This document shows positions 1-6,062 of a stretch of 17,543 nucleotides of DNA, piece after piece. The DNA is from an uncultured Selenomonadaceae bacterium (GTDB lineage: Bacteria > Bacillota > Negativicutes > Selenomonadales > Selenomonadaceae): contig CALELM010000102.1 in the NCBI GenBank assembly GCA_937902665.1, forward strand, positions 1 to 17,543. Direction: 5' to 3'. The first letter of the stretch is position 1. The number at the start of each line of letters is the position of its first letter. Below the pieces are notes generated by a model. That model did no database searches. It saw only the letters and a list, made by a program, of their open reading frames with translations, and was not told where the DNA came from. Made by a program: the position numbers and the translations under genes.

Positions 1-1376
1 TCGTATGTTCTCTCGTCACCCATGACACCTACGGAACGCATGTTGGTCAGTGCCGCAAAGTACTGACCAAGATTCTTGTCCACGCCAGCCTTTGCCACTT
101 CTTCCCGATAGATGGCATCTGCTTCCTGCACAATCTTGACCTTTTCCTCCGTCACCTCGCCGATAATGCGAATGCCAAGCCCGGGGCCTGGGAACGGCTG
201 ACGGTTCACCAGATAGTCTGGAATGCCCAGTTGCCTGCCTGCCTGCCGAACCTCGTCCTTGAAAAGAAGGCGAAGCGGCTCCACGATTTCCTTGAAATCT
301 ACGAAATCCGGCAATCCCCCAACATTATGATGGGATTTGATTACTGCAGATTTTCCCAATCCGCTCTCAATCACGTCCGGGTAAATCGTTCCCTGTACCA
401 AGAAATCTACCGCACCAATTTTCTTTGCTTCTTCCTCAAAGACACGAATGAACTCCTCACCAATAATCTTGCGTTTTCTCTCCGGCTCTGTCACCCCTGC
501 CAATTTTGCATAAAAACGCTCCTTCGCATTGACTCGAATGAAGTTGAGGTCATAGGGGCCCTTTGGTCCAAAGACCTCCTCTACTTGATCTCCCTCATCC
601 TTGCGCAAAAGGCCATGATCGACAAAAACGCAAGTCAGCTGCTTGCCCACTGCCTTGGAAAGCAGTACTGCCGCTACAGAAGAATCCACACCACCGGAAA
701 GCGCGCAGAGAACCTTCCCGTTTCCGATCTGCTCCTTTAATCTTTCCACGGTAGATACCACAAAGGAATCCATCTTCCAATCGCCGGAACAGCCGCAAAC
801 GCCATGCACAAAGTTTTGCAGCATTTGCTTTCCTTCTGCCGTATGCATGACCTCTGGATGGAACTGCGTTGCATAAAGCTTTCTTTCTGTATCCTCCATA
901 GCAGCCACAGGGCAGACAGGAGTAGATGCCGTTACCATGAACCCCTGTGGAGCTTCTGCAATGTAATCCGTATGGCTCATCCAGCAGATTGTTTTCTCCG
1001 AAACTCCTTGGAACATCGCAGAACCTGCATCGTCGATTGTTACCTCCGTCTTGCCATACTCACTGACAGGTGCCGTGGCAACTTTTCCCCCCAGCAAATG
1101 GGCAAGAAGCTGTGAACCATAGCAGATGCCGAGAACCGGAACTCCCATTTCCAAAAGCTCCTTGCTGCAGGATGCCGCATCCTTCTCGTAAACACTGTTC
1201 GGTCCACCCGTAAAGATAATCCCCTTCGGCGACATTTCTCTAATCTTTTCCACGGAAAGCGTATGCGGGTGTACCTCACAGTACACATTGCACTCGCGCA
1301 CCCTGCGGGCAATCAGCTGATTGTACTGACCACCAAAATCCAATACCAAAATCATCTCATTTGCTGCACTCTTCAA
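1..1376 (-). CDS. guaA: GMP synthase (glutamine-hydrolysing), C-terminus cut by window edge
   Basis: This enzyme converts XMP to GMP using ATP and glutamine, the last step of de novo guanine nucleotide synthesis in the cytoplasm. The reading frame was translated by eye. The N-terminal class I glutamine amidotransferase domain shows GGQYNQLIARRVRE near residue 15, the nucleophile Cys85 in GICYGSQ, and His173/Glu175 in FHPEV. The ATP pyrophosphatase P-loop SGGVDSS is at 227-233, and the C-terminal RQPFPGPGLGIR motif is present. About 458 codons lie in the window; family members are about 510 residues, so roughly 50 are missing. I place the start at TTG 1376, because AGGAGG at 1385-1390 lies 8 nt upstream. 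The in-frame ATG at 1355 has no Shine-Dalgarno. It is the last gene of the minus-strand cluster, about 90 nt after the HAD gene, with a 48-bp repeat between them. Confidence 0.97.
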   Translation of the reverse strand, partial: MKSAANEMILVLDFGGQYNQLIARRVRECNVYCEVHPHTLSVEKIREMSPKGIIFTGGPNSVYEKDAASCSKELLEMGVPVLGICYGSQLLAHLLGGKVATAPVSEYGKTEVTIDDAGSAMFQGVSEKTICWMSHTDYIAEAPQGFMVTASTPVCPVAAMEDTERKLYATQFHPEVMHTAEGKQMLQNFVHGVCGCSGDWKMDSFVVSTVERLKEQIGNGKVLCALSGGVDSSVAAVLLSKAVGKQLTCVFVDHGLLRKDEGDQVEEVFGPKGPYDLNFIRVNAKERFYAKLAGVTEPERKRKIIGEEFIRVFEEEAKKIGAVDFLVQGTIYPDVIESGLGKSAVIKSHHNVGGLPDFVDFKEIVEPLRLLFKDEVRQAGRQLGIPDYLVNRQPFPGPGLGIRIIGEVTEEKVKIVQEADAIYREEVAKAGVDKNLGQYFAALTNMRSVGVMGDERTY

Positions 1377-1415
1377 AGCCTCGTCCTCCTAATAGCAATT
1401 TTTTCCTTGTCTCTC

Positions 1416-1463
1416 ATTATAACGCCATTGTTCAAGAAAATGCCATAAGCATTTTCCCTCCAA
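1416..1463 (-). repeat. 48-bp perfect repeat, copy 1 (upstream of guaA)
   Basis: This block is identical over all 48 positions to 17490-17537; both flanks differ at the first base outside. Read on the minus strand it begins TTGGAGGG, contains the palindrome GAAAATGC-N5-GCATTTTC, continues with TTGAACAATGGCG and ends at TATAAT (1421-1416). It begins 2 nt after the HAD stop codon and ends 39 nt before the guaA start. If TATAAT is a -10 hexamer, transcription would start near 1409 and give guaA a leader of about 33 nt. No TTGACA-like -35 lies at the usual distance; the palindrome occupies that position instead. The function is inferred, not known. Confidence 0.9.
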
Positions 1464-1465
1464 AA

Positions 1466-2281
1466 TCAAAAATACCGCTGCATTGCATCTATCACACCAA
1501 AATGATCATTATCACGCACGACATCCCTGCAAATTTCCTTGACTTCCTCCATTGCATTGCCCATAGCAACAGGCATTCCCGCAAGGCTCAAGATTTCCAT
1601 ATCATTTCTGGCATCTCCAACAGCCACAACCTCCTCCGTGGAGATTCCCAAATACTCGCAAAGCACCTCCAGCCCCTTTGCTTTGGAAATTCCCTTCGGC
1701 GATATTTCAAGGCTTGTTGTTTCTGCCAGCACAGGCATAACAGGAAGATGGGCAAGGTTTTCCATCATTCGTTCCCTAGCCTCCGGCGAGCGATGATAGG
1801 AATTTATCTTGATAGCTTCCTCTGGATGTTCCGTCACATATCCCCTTAAATCGTCCATCGTATCACAGGAACGCTCATACATGCCCTGATAAATTCCCAT
1901 GTGATAGGTTTCCATATCCTGAATGTCTTGGCTTCGACAGATGGACTTGTCCGAGCTCAGGATATGCAGCATCGCATGTTCCTTTTCGCCTGCCTCCAGA
2001 ATCTCCAAGGATTGCTCCAAGGTTAATGCCTGACGAAACACCGGCTTTTCCTGCTTGAAATCATAAACGATTCCTCCGCTGACCAAAATCCCGTAGCTCA
2101 GGCAAGAGATTTCCTTTTCATAATCCTTCAGCTCGGCAAGCCCCCTCCCCGTTGCCAAAGCAACGTGAATCCCTTGATCGACCAATGCGCGAATGGACGA
2201 CGCAACCTCCTTTGGAAAATTCTTCTTTGAATCGAGTATCGTCCCATCCATATCCAATGCCAAAAGCTTATACTTCTTCAT
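1466..2281 (-). CDS. Cof-type HAD-superfamily phosphatase
   Basis: This is a cytoplasmic HAD hydrolase of the Cof/IIB subfamily, whose members dephosphorylate sugar phosphates, nucleotides or flavin precursors; the substrate cannot be told from sequence. Motif I is DMDGT at residues 9-13 (nucleophile and acid/base Asp), motif II is ATGRG near 43, motif III Lys lies in ISKAKGLEVL, and motif IV is GDARNDMEIL. The cap between motifs II and III is of C2 size, and the 271-residue length is typical. I start at ATG 2281 rather than ATG 2287, because AGGAGG at 2289-2294 is 7 nt from the former and only 1 nt from the latter. The gene follows the phosphoethanolamine transferase by 15 nt and is probably co-transcribed with it. 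Confidence 0.92.
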   Translation of the reverse strand: MKKYKLLALDMDGTILDSKKNFPKEVASSIRALVDQGIHVALATGRGLAELKDYEKEISCLSYGILVSGGIVYDFKQEKPVFRQALTLEQSLEILEAGEKEHAMLHILSSDKSICRSQDIQDMETYHMGIYQGMYERSCDTMDDLRGYVTEHPEEAIKINSYHRSPEARERMMENLAHLPVMPVLAETTSLEISPKGISKAKGLEVLCEYLGISTEEVVAVGDARNDMEILSLAGMPVAMGNAMEEVKEICRDVVRDNDHFGVIDAMQRYF

Positions 2282-2296
2282 TCCCATTCCTCCTGA

Positions 2297-4018
2297 TCAA
2301 CGCATGAAAGCATCATAATCCAACCCATTTATCATGCGTTTTCTCCCAGCATCAAACTCTGGATGAATCACGCTTTTCTGCGGCACAAATTCCTTCGTAT
2401 GAATTTCCATGATATCCATCAAGGTATGAATCATATCATCCGTCATATAGGGACGGCGAACTGCAGAAAGAATCTTGTTCCATAGTTCAGGATGTGTTTC
2501 CCTGAATCGTTCCGATCCCCAAAAAATTAACGGAACCTCCACCGTATGCTTCGTTGGATTTTCTTCCGTATGTCCGACTAAATCGCTCCCATCATCATAG
2601 AGCGTTTCCCCATGATCCGAAAGATAGATCACCAGTGCATTTTCCTTGCGAAACATGTCGATAATACTGCTTACGACATAATCACCGTAATAAATCGCAT
2701 TGGCATACTGCGCAATCTCCGTCCTCTTGTCCTCCGAAAGCCCTGCCTGCACCCCGTGGACATCATCCTTGGTAAACTTCTTGAAGGTATTTGAATACCG
2801 GAAATAGTAAAGCGTATGCTGTCCCATCAAATGAATCAGGTAAAAATTTTTCTCTCCTGCCATCTGCCTTGCCTCATCAATCAATGGAAAAAGCTCCTCA
2901 TCCAGCTTACAGTGCTCCTCATGCGATTCCCGTCGGCTGGTATACATCTTCCTTGTGCAGCGATTGGCATAGAACTGTCCCACATTTCCCCAAATTCCGG
3001 AGCTGTCCTGATTGGAAATCCAATAGGTGCGATACCCTGCCGCCTTCAAGACATCCATAAAGTTGTTGCGATGATACCAAACCTCGGAATCCTCCACATC
3101 ATGAAACGTGAACAATTCTCGGAGGACAGCAACCGTTGCGCTCTTGGGGCTGACCGTATCCTGAAATACCGCAATTTCTCCCTTTTTCTGCAGCTCATCC
3201 AGATTCGGCGTATTTTCCAAATCATACCCATAAAGATGCATACGTCCACGATAAGCAGATTCCCCCAAAATAAAAACAACGTGCGGAATATCGCTTCGGT
3301 TTTCCGTAATCTCTGCCGTATTTTCCATATTCCTCTCCAGATTCTCGTACGCCTCAATGTCCTTCAAGGAAACAAAAACAGCACGTCCCACCTGCACCGC
3401 CGGAATATCCAGCATATCGTCCAGAATAAAGGGATGATACTCCTGCCACAAGATTGCGCCTGCCCCAACACCGGCAACAAAAAGAATGGGAAGCAAGCGA
3501 TTCTGCCAGTGCCTGCAAAAGAAAGAAAACCGTACAGCAAGCAGGCGCTTCCTCACCAAAAGCAAGAAAGCTGCCACCCCCATCGCCGACAATACCCACT
3601 TAATACCAACGTATTTTGAAAAAAACTCTATGGCTTCCTGCGGATTCGTTTGAAGGATTGCGGTAAGCATGCCAGCACCAAACAAGGCTTGATACGTAAG
3701 AATCGAAAAAATCTCCACTCCTGCCAAAAGAAGACTTAGCAAAAGAGAAAGCACCTTCAACGCTTTCCCCAGCCTTGGAACCGGTATCAATTCCAAGGCA
3801 ACCACATACGCACCGACCCCAACAAAAAGAAAGACCGCATCAATGAGAACCACGGAAACCTGCTCCCATTGGTACACATGATAATTTGTCCAAAAAATCG
3901 TAAAATAATTCAGTGCAAACAATACTGCAATCCAACCAAAATTCCGTTCTGCCGCCCGCTGCACGGCTCCCCACAGCCGAAGCAGCTTTTTCTTGACCTT
4001 CACGCAATGAGCCCCCAT
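2297..4018 (-). CDS. Membrane phosphoethanolamine transferase (EptA/CptA-like, sulfatase fold)
   Basis: This inner-membrane enzyme probably moves phosphoethanolamine from phosphatidylethanolamine to lipid A or core sugar on the periplasmic side. Numbering is from ATG 4018 (573 residues). Five hydrophobic segments lie near 29-46, 54-78, 87-112, 138-155 and 175-191. A soluble alkaline-phosphatase/sulfatase-type domain follows. Metal and catalytic residues visible are Glu253 in LGESAYRG, the probable nucleophile Thr295 in SPKSATVAVLR, His401 in LMGQHTLYY, Asp468-His469 in YLSDHGE and His491 in TKHTVEVP. Compared with EptA, the exact acceptor is unclear. The open frame extends to 4087, inside the NUDIX gene, but ATG 4018 follows the NUDIX stop by 1 nt (TGAGATG), which suggests translational coupling. 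GTG 4000 is another possible start. Confidence 0.88.
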   Translation of the reverse strand: MGAHCVKVKKKLLRLWGAVQRAAERNFGWIAVLFALNYFTIFWTNYHVYQWEQVSVVLIDAVFLFVGVGAYVVALELIPVPRLGKALKVLSLLLSLLLAGVEIFSILTYQALFGAGMLTAILQTNPQEAIEFFSKYVGIKWVLSAMGVAAFLLLVRKRLLAVRFSFFCRHWQNRLLPILFVAGVGAGAILWQEYHPFILDDMLDIPAVQVGRAVFVSLKDIEAYENLERNMENTAEITENRSDIPHVVFILGESAYRGRMHLYGYDLENTPNLDELQKKGEIAVFQDTVSPKSATVAVLRELFTFHDVEDSEVWYHRNNFMDVLKAAGYRTYWISNQDSSGIWGNVGQFYANRCTRKMYTSRRESHEEHCKLDEELFPLIDEARQMAGEKNFYLIHLMGQHTLYYFRYSNTFKKFTKDDVHGVQAGLSEDKRTEIAQYANAIYYGDYVVSSIIDMFRKENALVIYLSDHGETLYDDGSDLVGHTEENPTKHTVEVPLIFWGSERFRETHPELWNKILSAVRRPYMTDDMIHTLMDIMEIHTKEFVPQKSVIHPEFDAGRKRMINGLDYDAFMR

Positions 4019-4019
4019 C

Positions 4020-4511
4020 TCAATAAATCCTAAAATCCTGCAAAGGCACTCCGTCCAAAACTCTTTCCACAAGAACATCGCCTTCATATCGCAGCTTCAA
4101 AGAAAAAAAGGTCTGCCTTTCCTCCAGCAAGCGAAAGAAAATCTTATCCCCTTCCCAAACAGGAAGCTGGTAAACCTCCTCCTTGGGAATCCACGCAAGA
4201 ACACCCTCCCTGCAATCTGACAAGCTCCCCTCAAAGGCATCTGCCGTATAGAGGAACATATATTCCGTTTGCCATGCATCAGAAAGAAAGGTCACGATTC
4301 CGCGCAAGCGATAGGACAAGAGCGTCAGACCGGTTTCTTCCTTTGCCTCCCGCAAAAGACAATCCTCCGGCGACTCATCCTCCTCAAAATGCCCGCCAAT
4401 GCCAACCCACTTGTCCTTGTTGATATCATTCTTCTTTTTTACGCGGTGCATCATCAAGTACTTTCCATCCTGCTCCACATAGCAGAGCGTTGTCAAGCTA
4501 CTCCTTGCCAT
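4020..4511 (-). CDS. NUDIX hydrolase (MutT-like)
   Basis: This is a small cytoplasmic NUDIX pyrophosphohydrolase, possibly acting on 8-oxo-dGTP or another nucleoside diphosphate derivative. A perfect NUDIX box G-x5-E-x7-RE-x2-EE-x-GL is visible, running from GHFEED to REAKEETGL. The N-terminal stretch TTLCYVEQDGKYLMMHRVKK resembles the MutT/8-oxo-dGTPase group whose members read LCYIE...MLHRVKKKNDIN. ATG 4511 gives 163 residues and has AGGTG 7 nt upstream, overlapping the previous gene by 14 nt. TTG 4496, 4 nt after AAGGAG and in line with the family N-terminus, is a credible alternative. The stop is immediately followed by the transferase start. Housecleaning is the default guess, but nothing in the sequence fixes the substrate. 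Confidence 0.9.
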   Translation of the reverse strand: MARSSLTTLCYVEQDGKYLMMHRVKKKNDINKDKWVGIGGHFEEDESPEDCLLREAKEETGLTLLSYRLRGIVTFLSDAWQTEYMFLYTADAFEGSLSDCREGVLAWIPKEEVYQLPVWEGDKIFFRLLEERQTFFSLKLRYEGDVLVERVLDGVPLQDFRIY

Positions 4512-4938
4512 AACGGGACACCTGCCAGCCCAGCGACTTGGCAATCTCCATTTCCAGCTGCGTCACGGGACGCTTGCAAATACGGCACACATCATCCCGG
4601 AACTTTGCAAACACTTGCGGCAAATCTTCCGAATCAAAACGAATCTCGCCCTTCACATTTCCCTCGAAATGCTTCTGAAAATCCTTCCAGCCTTCCTCCG
4701 TCATCGAAAAAACAACAGCATCAAGCTCCTCCTTTTTCATGCCGGACCTCTCCAGACCCGTCCAATAATCGTCCAGCTTTTGCCGATAGCGCACAAACTC
4801 TGCAAAATGATGCAGCCTAGATTCCTCCTCATCTGAAATATATCCCTCTTCCGTCGGATCATAAGCCGTTGATTTCTTCGGATGCAGTGCCAAATACAAA
4901 TGCATGCATCCATAACCGAAATCCGTTTCAAACGTCAT
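4498..4938 (-). CDS. Protein of unknown function, 146 residues
   Basis: I do not recognise the family. The product is soluble, acidic and rich in charged and aromatic residues, with no signal peptide or membrane segment. A central stretch (SDEEESRLHHFAEFVRYRQK) looks helical, and one CxxC pair (CRICKRP) lies near residue 120, without the second pair expected for a zinc ribbon. I start at ATG 4938 with GGGGG 10 nt upstream. The longer frame to ATG 4971 is unlikely because that codon sits upstream of the transcription start expected from the TATAAT at 4973-4978. The gene leads a cluster in which each gene overlaps or nearly touches the next, so it is co-expressed with the NUDIX hydrolase and the LPS-type transferase. 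Confidence 0.8.
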   Translation of the reverse strand: MTFETDFGYGCMHLYLALHPKKSTAYDPTEEGYISDEEESRLHHFAEFVRYRQKLDDYWTGLERSGMKKEELDAVVFSMTEEGWKDFQKHFEGNVKGEIRFDSEDLPQVFAKFRDDVCRICKRPVTQLEMEIAKSLGWQVSRYGKE

Positions 4939-4972
4939 ATCATTCACGCCCCCATAAATACATACTGTCATA

Positions 4973-5002
4973 ATTATACACCATGCGGGAAAAAAATGTC
5001 GT
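4973..5002 (-). promoter_or_regulatory. Promoter candidate for the minus-strand cluster (unknown protein to HAD, perhaps guaA)
   Basis: Reading the minus strand, the -35 is ACGACA (5002-4997; four of six match TTGACA), the spacer is 18 bp and the -10 is a perfect TATAAT (4978-4973). A start near 4966 leaves a leader of about 28 nt to ATG 4938. The promoter sits in the region shared with the divergent DeoR-type gene. Confidence 0.6.
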
Positions 5003-5063
5003 TTTTCTTTCCAGAGTTTACATTTTTGCTAAAACCATCTATCCATATATCACACTATAGTCC

Positions 5064-5131
5064 TATTTTAACAATTTTTAAACAAAAAAACCAACTTTTG
5101 TTAGTATTTTGGAACAATGTGTGTTAAAATA
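5064..5131. promoter_or_regulatory. Inverted-repeat operator candidate in the divergent intergenic region
   Basis: TATTTTAACA at 5064-5073 is the exact reverse complement of TGTTAAAATA at 5122-5131, giving 10-bp arms separated by 48 bp. A third related site, TGTTAGTATT at 5099-5108, matches the right arm at 7 of 10 positions and starts 23 bp before it, about two helical turns. The right arm contains TAAAAT, the best -10 candidate for the DeoR-type gene. The arrangement suits binding and autoregulation by that regulator, but this is inference: the segment is AT-rich and some matching is expected by chance. Confidence 0.4.
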
Positions 5132-5165
5132 ACCCTAGACGATTTATTTAATGGAGGTAGAAAAA

Positions 5166-5927
5166 ATGAAAGCATCTGTTCGACGTGATATGATTTTGCA
5201 ATACTTGGAAGAAAACCACCTTGGATACACAACGGATCTTTGCGCAAAATTCGATGTCTCAGCAATGACGATTCATCGTGACTTTGAAGCGATGGCAAAG
5301 CAAGGACTTGTTACTCGTATCCGTGGCGGAGCCGCACTAAACCACGGGACTGCCGTACTCTACAGTCTTAACCTCCGCCAAACCAAGCATCCAGCAGAAA
5401 AGAAACGTATTGCGAGCTATTGTGCCAATCTTGTGCAGGAAGGCATGTCTGTCTTCATTGACTGCGGTTCGACACCAGAGCATATCGCAGAGCTTCTGCA
5501 GGCAAAACGAGGACTGACCATCTTGACCAATTCCTTGGACACGGCTCAAATTTTAAGCCAGAATTCCGACAACCGCTTGATCATGGTACCGGGTGTCTTT
5601 GATCCGGCATTGCGCGGCTTCTTCGGTCCTATGGCAACAAGCTTCATGGAAAGGTTCCTTGTCGATATCCTTTTCCTTGGCGCAAACGGAATCGATGCAA
5701 AATTTGGAATGACGGCTCCCAACTTCACGGATGCCGAAATGAAAAGATTTCTCCTGTCACATGCCCAAAAGGTAGTCGTAGGTGCCGACCACACAAAACT
5801 AGGCACTAGCTTCTTTGAGCAAGTCACACCGATTTCCGCTATTGATCTCATCGTAACGGACAAGGATGCTTCCCCTGAGAAGGTAAAGGAAATGGAAGAA
5901 GCTGGTACAGAAGTCCATCTTGTTTAA
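5166..5927 (+). CDS. DeoR/GlpR-family transcriptional regulator
   Basis: This is a DNA-binding regulator, usually a repressor released by a phosphorylated sugar. The N-terminal winged helix-turn-helix (residues about 5-55) carries the family signature TTDLCAKFDVSAMTIHRDFE, followed by GLVTRIRGGAAL. The C-terminal DeoRC sensor domain shows VFIDCGSTPEHIAELL, GANGID, FGMTAPNFTDAEMKR and VVVGADHTKLG, where family members bind the effector phosphate. The 253-residue length is standard. The start is ATG 5166 with GGAGGT 7 nt upstream; the in-frame ATG 5151 precedes that site and is rejected. It is the only plus-strand gene, stands alone before a terminator, and diverges from the cluster beginning at 4938. 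No sugar operon is adjacent, so its target is not evident; autoregulation, or control of the divergent cluster, are possibilities. Confidence 0.93.
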   Translation: MKASVRRDMILQYLEENHLGYTTDLCAKFDVSAMTIHRDFEAMAKQGLVTRIRGGAALNHGTAVLYSLNLRQTKHPAEKKRIASYCANLVQEGMSVFIDCGSTPEHIAELLQAKRGLTILTNSLDTAQILSQNSDNRLIMVPGVFDPALRGFFGPMATSFMERFLVDILFLGANGIDAKFGMTAPNFTDAEMKRFLLSHAQKVVVGADHTKLGTSFFEQVTPISAIDLIVTDKDASPEKVKEMEEAGTEVHLV

Positions 5928-5941
5928 TCTCTATTGCATAT

Positions 5942-5977
5942 AAAAAAAGGCGTGCCGCGCGAAGGTACGCCTTTTTT
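5942..5977 (+). terminator. Rho-independent terminator of the DeoR-type gene
   Basis: The stem GGCGTGCC/GGTACGCC (5949-5956 with 5964-5971, one G-T wobble) has a 7-nt loop and is flanked by A7 on the left and T6 on the right. It follows the regulator stop by 15 nt. The A/T symmetry means it could also act on the minus strand behind rpoC. Confidence 0.88.
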
Positions 5978-6001
5978 ATTCCATTGGACAATGCAGCAAA
6001 G

Positions 6002-6037
6002 AAAAAATGCTCCTGCCAAAAATTGGCAGGAGCATTT
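6002..6037 (-). terminator. Rho-independent terminator of rpoBC
   Basis: A perfect 15-bp stem (6005-6019 with 6023-6037) encloses an AAA loop. On the minus strand the core AATGCTCCTGCCAA...TTGGCAGGAGCATT runs straight into a T-run (6007-6002). It lies 25 nt beyond the rpoC stop. With the neighbouring DeoR terminator it insulates two convergent units. Confidence 0.93.
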
Positions 6038-6062
6038 CATCACTCAAAAACTCAAAACAATC

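Noticed and set aside
1416..1463. The 48-bp repeat as an ordinary Rho-independent terminator of the HAD gene
   Set aside because: The 8-bp stem is mostly A-T, with no T-run after it on the minus strand, and 48 bp of exact identity is far more than a terminator would need.
1416..1463. A sigma-54 promoter or CodY/CcpA box in the 48-bp repeat
   Set aside because: TGGCA and TTGAA are wrongly spaced for sigma-54; ATTTTCTTGAA has an extra base relative to the CodY box; the palindrome does not fit the cre consensus.
2816..3619. Plus-strand open frame of 267 codons inside the phosphoethanolamine transferase gene
   Set aside because: The minus-strand frame has clear membrane segments and catalytic motifs; the antisense frame has none.
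4019..4087. Longer N-terminus for the phosphoethanolamine transferase
   Set aside because: It would lie inside the NUDIX gene without a clear ribosome-binding site; ATG 4018 directly follows the NUDIX stop.
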